DNA of 37,896 nucleotides from Pseudomonadota bacterium (GTDB taxonomy: Bacteria; Pseudomonadota; Alphaproteobacteria; Sphingomonadales; Sphingomonadaceae). This document shows, piece by piece, positions 33,535-37,896 of the stretch. The notes beneath the pieces were generated by a model, which saw only the letters and a program-made list of their open reading frames with translations, was not told the origin of the DNA and did not search any database. Numbering within the stretch: position 1 is the stretch's first letter; every line of letters begins with the position of its first letter. The stretch is taken from assembly GCA_018242165.1 (NCBI GenBank), contig JAFECL010000070.1, forward strand, positions 3,794 through 41,689, in the 5' to 3' direction. The position numbers and the translations under genes were made by a program.

Positions 33535-34799
33535 GCGGGGCGGGGCCGGCCGTGCCCGGAAACGAGATCCTGTTCATCGCCCACCGCCTGCCGTTCCCGC
33601 CCGACCGTGGCGACAAGATCCGTTCGCACCACCTGCTCAAGGCGCTGGCCGCGCTGGCCCCGGTTCACGTCGCGACCTTCGCCGACGACGATGCCGATTT
33701 CGCCGCCGAGGGCGATCTGGCGGCCATGGCTGCCTCGTACTGCATGGTGCGGCGGGCCAAGCCGCTGCCGCTGGCCGGGGTAGAGGCGCTGGCGCGCGGG
33801 CTGCCGGTTTCGGTTACCGCCTTCCACAGTGCCGAACTGGCCGGCTATGTCGAGCGCCTCGCGCGGTCGGGCCGGATCGGGACGATCGTGGTCTTTTCGG
33901 GGCAGATGGGCCACTATGTGCCCAAGGACTGGCGCGGGCGGCTGGTGATCGATTTCGTCGACGTCGATTCGGCCAAGTTCGCCGCCTATGCCGAGGCCAA
34001 GGGGCCGGTGAAGGGCTGGATCGATGCCCGCGAGGCGCGGCTGCTTGCCGCCGAGGAAGAGGCGCTGGCCCGCCGCGCCCATGCCAGCCTGCTGGTCAGC
34101 GAGGAAGAGGCGGCGCTGTTCCGGGCGCAGCTTTCACCGGTGGCCCGCGCCACCTCGCTGGTGCGCGCCCTGCCCAACGGGATCGCCTCGGACCACTACG
34201 ACCCCGCGCTGGTCGCGCCCGAACCGGCGATGGCGGCGCTGGCCGCGCCACGGCTGATTTTCACCGGGCAGATGGACTATGCCCCCAATATCGATGCCTG
34301 CCTGCGGGTGGCCACCCGGATCCTCCCGGCGATACGCGCCGTGCTGCCCGATGCCAGCTTTCACGTCGTTGGCCGTAACCCGACCGATGCGCTGATGGCG
34401 CACCATGGCAAGGATGGCGTGCATGTCTGGGGGCGGGTGGAAGATATTCGCACCTGGCTGAAGGCGGCGACCCTGGCCCTGGTGCCGCTGGAAATCGCCC
34501 GTGGCATCCAGAACAAGGTGCTGGAGGCGATGGCGATGGAACTGCCGGTGGTTGCTTCCCCCGGTGCCGCAACCGGCATAGCCGCCCGTGCCGGCGAACA
34601 TCTCGCCGTGGCCGAAAGCGATGCGGCGCTGGCTGCCGAAGTGGTGCGGCTGGCGCGCGATCCCGCCGCTGCCCGGGCGATGGGCGTGGCGGCCCGGCGC
34701 TTCGTGGTCGAGCGGCAGAGCTGGGCCGGGGTGCTGGCGGACCTGCCGGCGATCCTTGCTGGCCGGCCGGCCGCGCCGGAGCATGCCGATGCTGCCTGA
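33531..34799 (+). CDS. Glycosyltransferase, XrtA/EpsH1-associated (GT4-like)
   Basis: 422-residue GT-B fold glycosyltransferase of the sugar transferase group seen next to xrtA (TIGR03087-like). The N-terminal LFIAHRLPFPPDRGDKIRSHH is a strong family signature. The acceptor-side LPNGIASDHYDP, the donor-side FTGQMDYAPNIDACLR, and the E-x7-E region LEIARGIQNKVLEAMAMELPVVAS are all visible. It would add a sugar to the lipid-linked repeat unit at the cytoplasmic face. The start ATG 33531 overlaps the FemAB stop; an in-frame ATG at 33510 has no better support. Its end overlaps the xrtA start by 11 bases. Confidence 0.92.
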   Translation: MSGAGPAVPGNEILFIAHRLPFPPDRGDKIRSHHLLKALAALAPVHVATFADDDADFAAEGDLAAMAASYCMVRRAKPLPLAGVEALARGLPVSVTAFHSAELAGYVERLARSGRIGTIVVFSGQMGHYVPKDWRGRLVIDFVDVDSAKFAAYAEAKGPVKGWIDAREARLLAAEEEALARRAHASLLVSEEEAALFRAQLSPVARATSLVRALPNGIASDHYDPALVAPEPAMAALAAPRLIFTGQMDYAPNIDACLRVATRILPAIRAVLPDASFHVVGRNPTDALMAHHGKDGVHVWGRVEDIRTWLKAATLALVPLEIARGIQNKVLEAMAMELPVVASPGAATGIAARAGEHLAVAESDAALAAEVVRLARDPAAARAMGVAARRFVVERQSWAGVLADLPAILAGRPAAPEHADAA

Positions 34800-36369
34800 T
34801 CTTGCCCCTGCCAACCCTGGCCTGCCCGACTCTGCCGGGCACCCCGCCGCACCGGCGCTGACACTGGCCTGGCGTGATGGGCTGGTTCGGCTGGTGCTGG
34901 GCTGGCTGGTGCTGGGCCTGCTCGCGGCCCGCCAATGGGCGGCCATGGCCGATCAGTGGTGGAATTCCAGCACCTATACCCATGTGCTGGTGGTGCCGGC
35001 GATCCTGGCCTGGCTGGTCAGCCAGCGGCTGCCCGAACTGGCCCGGCTGGCGCCACGGGCCTGGCCGGCCGGCCTCGTGCTGGTGGCCATGGCCGCAACG
35101 GTCTGGCTGGCCGGCAGCCTTGCGGGCGTTGCCCTGGTCGAGCAACTGGGCGCGGTACTGCTGCTGATTGCGGCAGTGCCGGCGCTGCTGGGGCCGCGCG
35201 TGGCCATGGCGCTGCTGTTCCCGCTGGCCTATGCCCTGTTCCTGGTGCCAGCCGGCGATGAACTGGTGCCGCTGCTCCAGACCATTACCGCGAAGATTAC
35301 CGTCTGGCTGGTCCACCTGTCCGGCGTGTCGGCGCGGATCGACGGGGTGTTCATCGATACCCCCGCCGGGCTGTTCCGCGTGGCCGAGGCCTGTTCGGGG
35401 GTCAAATTCCTGATCGCGATGGTCGCGCTGGCGGTGCTGGCGGCGCATGTCTGCTTTGTCAGTGCCCGCCGCCGCTTGGGATTTCTGGCCTTTGCCATCG
35501 CCATGCCGGTGCTGGCCAACGGCGTGCGTGCCTGGGGTACGGTCTATCTTGCCCAGCGCTGGGGCGCCGAATGGGCCGGCGGCTTCGACCACATTGTCTA
35601 TGGCTGGTTCTTCTTCGCTGCGGTGCTCGCCGGGACCCTGGCGCTGTGGTGGCGGTGGTTCGACCGGCCGGCTGACGCTCCGCTGGTCGATGTCGAGGCG
35701 CTGTTGAGCGCGCCATGGCTGGCCCGGCTGGAACAAGCCGCGCCGCATCCGCGCGCGACCCTGCTGGCGCTGGCCGGCATAGCACTGGCGGTGGCAGGGT
35801 GGGCCCATTCTGCGGCTGCGCTGGAGGCCCCGCTGCCCGAGCGTCTGGCCGTGCCGGCGGTGCGCGGCTGGCGGGTGTTGCCCGATGCCCCGACAGAATG
35901 GTGGGAGCCGCGCGCCGCTGGTGCCGGGCGCCGCCTGCTGGTGCGCTATGGCGACAGTGCCGGGCACCGGGTTGACGTGTTCTATGCGATCTATGCCGCG
36001 CAAGGCCCGGGCCGCAAGGCCAGCGGGCAGGGCGAGGGCGCGGTGCGCATCGAGCAGGGCTGGAACTGGTTCGGCCCGGCGCCGGGCGGTGCCGGGTTCG
36101 CCGCCGACCGGCTGCATTCCGATCACGGGCTGTTGCGACTGGCCGAGACCTCCTATCGCAGCGGTGAGCTGGTTACCGGCAGCGCCGCGCGGTTGCGGCT
36201 GGCGAATTTTGCCGACCGCCTGCTGCTGCGCCCGCGCCCCACCGCCCTGCTGATCCTCTCGGCCGAAGCTGTGCCCGGCGCGCCCGAGCCGGCGGCCAGC
36301 CTTGCCGCCTTCCGCCAGGCGATGGGCCCGGCCACGGGCTGGATGGACGCCACAGCGAAGGGGGGCTAA
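34789..36369 (+). CDS. xrtA: Exosortase A fused to an EpsI-type domain
   Basis: 526-residue polytopic membrane protein. The N-terminal half is an exosortase with about eight hydrophobic helices. The catalytic Cys is C202 in AEACSGVKFL, the Arg is R247 in LANGVRAWG and the His is H268 in GGFDHIVYGWFFF, matching the Cys-Arg-His set of the family. From about residue 340 comes an EpsI (DUF3485-like) domain: VRGWRVLPDAPTEWWEP, VDVFYAIYAAQGPGRKASG and IEQGWNWFG. Exosortases cut PEP-CTERM proteins at the membrane and pass them on to a carrier or polymer. Start 34789 is preferred to 34783 because GGAG at 34778-34781 is better spaced. The EPS cluster around it supports type A. Confidence 0.95.
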   Translation: MLPDLAPANPGLPDSAGHPAAPALTLAWRDGLVRLVLGWLVLGLLAARQWAAMADQWWNSSTYTHVLVVPAILAWLVSQRLPELARLAPRAWPAGLVLVAMAATVWLAGSLAGVALVEQLGAVLLLIAAVPALLGPRVAMALLFPLAYALFLVPAGDELVPLLQTITAKITVWLVHLSGVSARIDGVFIDTPAGLFRVAEACSGVKFLIAMVALAVLAAHVCFVSARRRLGFLAFAIAMPVLANGVRAWGTVYLAQRWGAEWAGGFDHIVYGWFFFAAVLAGTLALWWRWFDRPADAPLVDVEALLSAPWLARLEQAAPHPRATLLALAGIALAVAGWAHSAAALEAPLPERLAVPAVRGWRVLPDAPTEWWEPRAAGAGRRLLVRYGDSAGHRVDVFYAIYAAQGPGRKASGQGEGAVRIEQGWNWFGPAPGGAGFAADRLHSDHGLLRLAETSYRSGELVTGSAARLRLANFADRLLLRPRPTALLILSAEAVPGAPEPAASLAAFRQAMGPATGWMDATAKGG

Positions 36370-36379
36370 GGCGGGCCAT

Positions 36380-37896
36380 ATGTGCGGTTTCGCAGGCATT
36401 TTCCACCTCGGCACGGTCAAGCCGGTTGACGAGGCGCGGGTCGCGGCGATGTGCGATGCGATCGCCCACCGTGGGCCCGATGGCTATGGCGTATGGTCGG
36501 CCCCCGGGGTGGCGCTGGGCCACCGCCGCCTCTCGATCATCGATATCGCCGGATCGCCCCAGCCGATGGCCAGCAGCGATGGCCGGGCCATGCTGGTGTT
36601 CAACGGCGAGATCTACAACTACCGCGAGCTGCGCGCCGAACTGGCCGCCGGTGGGGCGCAGTTCCATACCGATGGCGACAGCGAGGTGATCCTGGCGGCG
36701 TGGCAGAAGTGGGGGGTGGATTGCCTGCCGCGGCTGCACGGCATGTTCGCCTTCGCGATCTATGATCTGGCGGCCCGCACGCTGCTGCTGGCGCGCGACC
36801 GGCTGGGGGTGAAGCCGCTGTTCATGGCCGAACTGGCCGATGGCAGCCTGATTTTCGGATCCGAGCTTAAGGCGCTTGCCGCCCACCCGATGCTGCGCCG
36901 CGAAGTCGATCCGCTGGCGATCGAGGATTACCTTGCCTGGGGCTACGTGCCCGATCACCGCTCGATCCTGAAGGGTGTGACGAAGCTGCCCGCCGGGCAC
37001 AGCCTGCTGTTGCGCCACGACGCACCATTGCCGGCACCGCGCCAGTGGTGGGACGTTTCCTTCGCCGAACGCCGCCGGGGCACCGCTGCCGACATCGAGG
37101 CCGAGCTGGTCCACCTGATGCGCGATGCGGTGACCAGCCGGATGGTTGCCGACGTGCCGCTGGGGGCCTTCCTCTCGGGCGGGGTCGACAGTTCCAGCGT
37201 GGTGGCGCTGATGGCCGAGGCCAGCGGCCAGCCGGTCAAGACCTGCTCGATCGGCTTCGACGTGAAAGCGCTGGACGAGAGCGACTATGCCCGGCGCATC
37301 GCCGAGCGCTTCCACACCGATCACCGCGCCCGGGTCGTCTCGCCCGACGATTTCGAGAGCATCGACACCCTGGTGGCGATGTATGACGAGCCCTTTGCCG
37401 ATGCTTCCGCCCTGCCGACCTGGCGGGTCTGCCAGCTGGCGCGCGAGACGGTGACCGTTGCGCTGTCGGGCGATGGCGCGGACGAAGCCTTTGCCGGCTA
37501 TCGCCGCCATGTGTTCCTGGCGGGTGAAGACCGGGTGCGCCGGGCGCTGCCCGCCCCGCTGCGGCGCGGCCTGTTCGGCACGCTGGGGGCGCTCTATCCC
37601 AAGGCCGATTGGGCGCCGCGCCCGCTGCGGGCCAGGACCACGCTGCTGAGCCTCGCCGCGAGCAGCGAGGCGGCCTATGCCGACGCCATCTCGGTGACCG
37701 GCCTGGCGCTGCGCGATCAGCTTTACACCCCCGGATTTCTCCGCCTGCGCGGCGATTACCGGGCCGAACAGCCGTTCCTTGACTGCATGGCACGGGCCCC
37801 GGCGCGTTCGGGGCTGGACCGGGCGCAATATGCCGATCTCAAGTTCTGGCTGCCCGGCGACATCCTGACCAAGGTCGACCGCGCCAGCATGGCGGT
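36380..37896 (+). CDS. Asparagine synthase-like amidotransferase, XrtA system-associated (3' end cut)
   Basis: 505 residues are visible and the frame is still open at the window end, so the C-terminus is missing. The N-terminal glutamine amidotransferase domain begins MCGFAGIF (C2 is the nucleophile) and includes AHRGPDGYG and FNGEIYNY. The synthetase domain has the pyrophosphate loop LSGGVDSSSV (265-274) and SGDGADEAFAGYRRH. It is the type found beside xrtA (TIGR03108-like) and probably amidates or aminates a sugar acid of the exopolysaccharide rather than free aspartate. It starts 10 bases after xrtA. Confidence 0.93.
   Translation, partial: MCGFAGIFHLGTVKPVDEARVAAMCDAIAHRGPDGYGVWSAPGVALGHRRLSIIDIAGSPQPMASSDGRAMLVFNGEIYNYRELRAELAAGGAQFHTDGDSEVILAAWQKWGVDCLPRLHGMFAFAIYDLAARTLLLARDRLGVKPLFMAELADGSLIFGSELKALAAHPMLRREVDPLAIEDYLAWGYVPDHRSILKGVTKLPAGHSLLLRHDAPLPAPRQWWDVSFAERRRGTAADIEAELVHLMRDAVTSRMVADVPLGAFLSGGVDSSSVVALMAEASGQPVKTCSIGFDVKALDESDYARRIAERFHTDHRARVVSPDDFESIDTLVAMYDEPFADASALPTWRVCQLARETVTVALSGDGADEAFAGYRRHVFLAGEDRVRRALPAPLRRGLFGTLGALYPKADWAPRPLRARTTLLSLAASSEAAYADAISVTGLALRDQLYTPGFLRLRGDYRAEQPFLDCMARAPARSGLDRAQYADLKFWLPGDILTKVDRASMA

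Noticed and set aside
36380-37896. Housekeeping asparagine synthetase (asnB)
   Set aside because: Its place right after xrtA in an exopolysaccharide operon fits the XrtA-associated amidotransferase better; no amino-acid gene is nearby.

Overview
The window is GC-rich throughout, with dense, tightly overlapping operons. The gene set points to an alphaproteobacterium of the order Sphingomonadales, probably close to Novosphingobium or Sphingomonas. The reasons are a TonB-dependent receptor of the sphingomonad type, flavin-containing and LLM-class monooxygenases, a Fur-like dyad, and an exosortase A (XrtA) exopolysaccharide locus. This placement is inference from gene content; there is no rRNA or other phylogenetic marker.

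Region 1 (1-3400): the tail of an Fe-S protein, a sugar MFS transporter of the FHS/GluP type followed by a strong hairpin, and a Baeyer-Villiger-type flavin monooxygenase preceded by a perfect 9-bp dyad.

Region 2 (3409-15436): what I read as a sulfoquinovose (SQ) / sulfoquinovosyl-glycerol utilisation locus. A six-gene minus-strand operon runs: GH31 sulfoquinovosidase, LacI-type regulator, aldo/keto reductase, SsuD-like flavin monooxygenase, glpD, glpK. Divergent from it is a TonB-dependent receptor gene, followed by a strong terminator and a minus-strand ExuT-like MFS transporter. A near-identical 17-bp motif lies in the divergent promoter region and upstream of the MFS gene. Inferred flow: SQ-glycerol crosses the outer membrane through the receptor and the inner membrane through the MFS carrier. 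The glycosidase releases SQ and glycerol. The SsuD-like enzyme desulfonates SQ to 6-oxo-glucose plus sulfite, and the aldo/keto reductase makes glucose. GlpK and GlpD send the glycerol to DHAP. This matches the oxidative (sulfo-SMO) pathway known from Agrobacterium, but with a different uptake system, with built-in glycerol genes, and with no flavin reductase gene in the window.

Region 3 (15540-19231): a minus-strand group made of a FAH-family enzyme, an alpha/beta hydrolase and a small exported protein with a Fur-like box upstream, then a divergent thioredoxin reductase (trxB).

Region 4 (19232-37896): the XrtA locus. On the minus strand are hydrolases 1 and 2, an acyl carrier protein and a GNAT/FemAB-like protein. 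On the plus strand are an AMP-dependent ligase, a PLP decarboxylase, a polysaccharide export lipoprotein, a chain-length determinant, a BY-kinase-like ATPase, an outer-membrane beta-barrel protein, an AAA ATPase with an unusual tail, a polysaccharide deacetylase, a FemAB protein, a glycosyltransferase, XrtA fused to an EpsI domain, and an asparagine synthase-like amidotransferase cut by the window end. Together they should build and export an exopolysaccharide and anchor or process PEP-CTERM proteins. No PEP-CTERM substrate is encoded in the window. I saw no tRNA, rRNA, CRISPR array, insertion sequence or attachment site.
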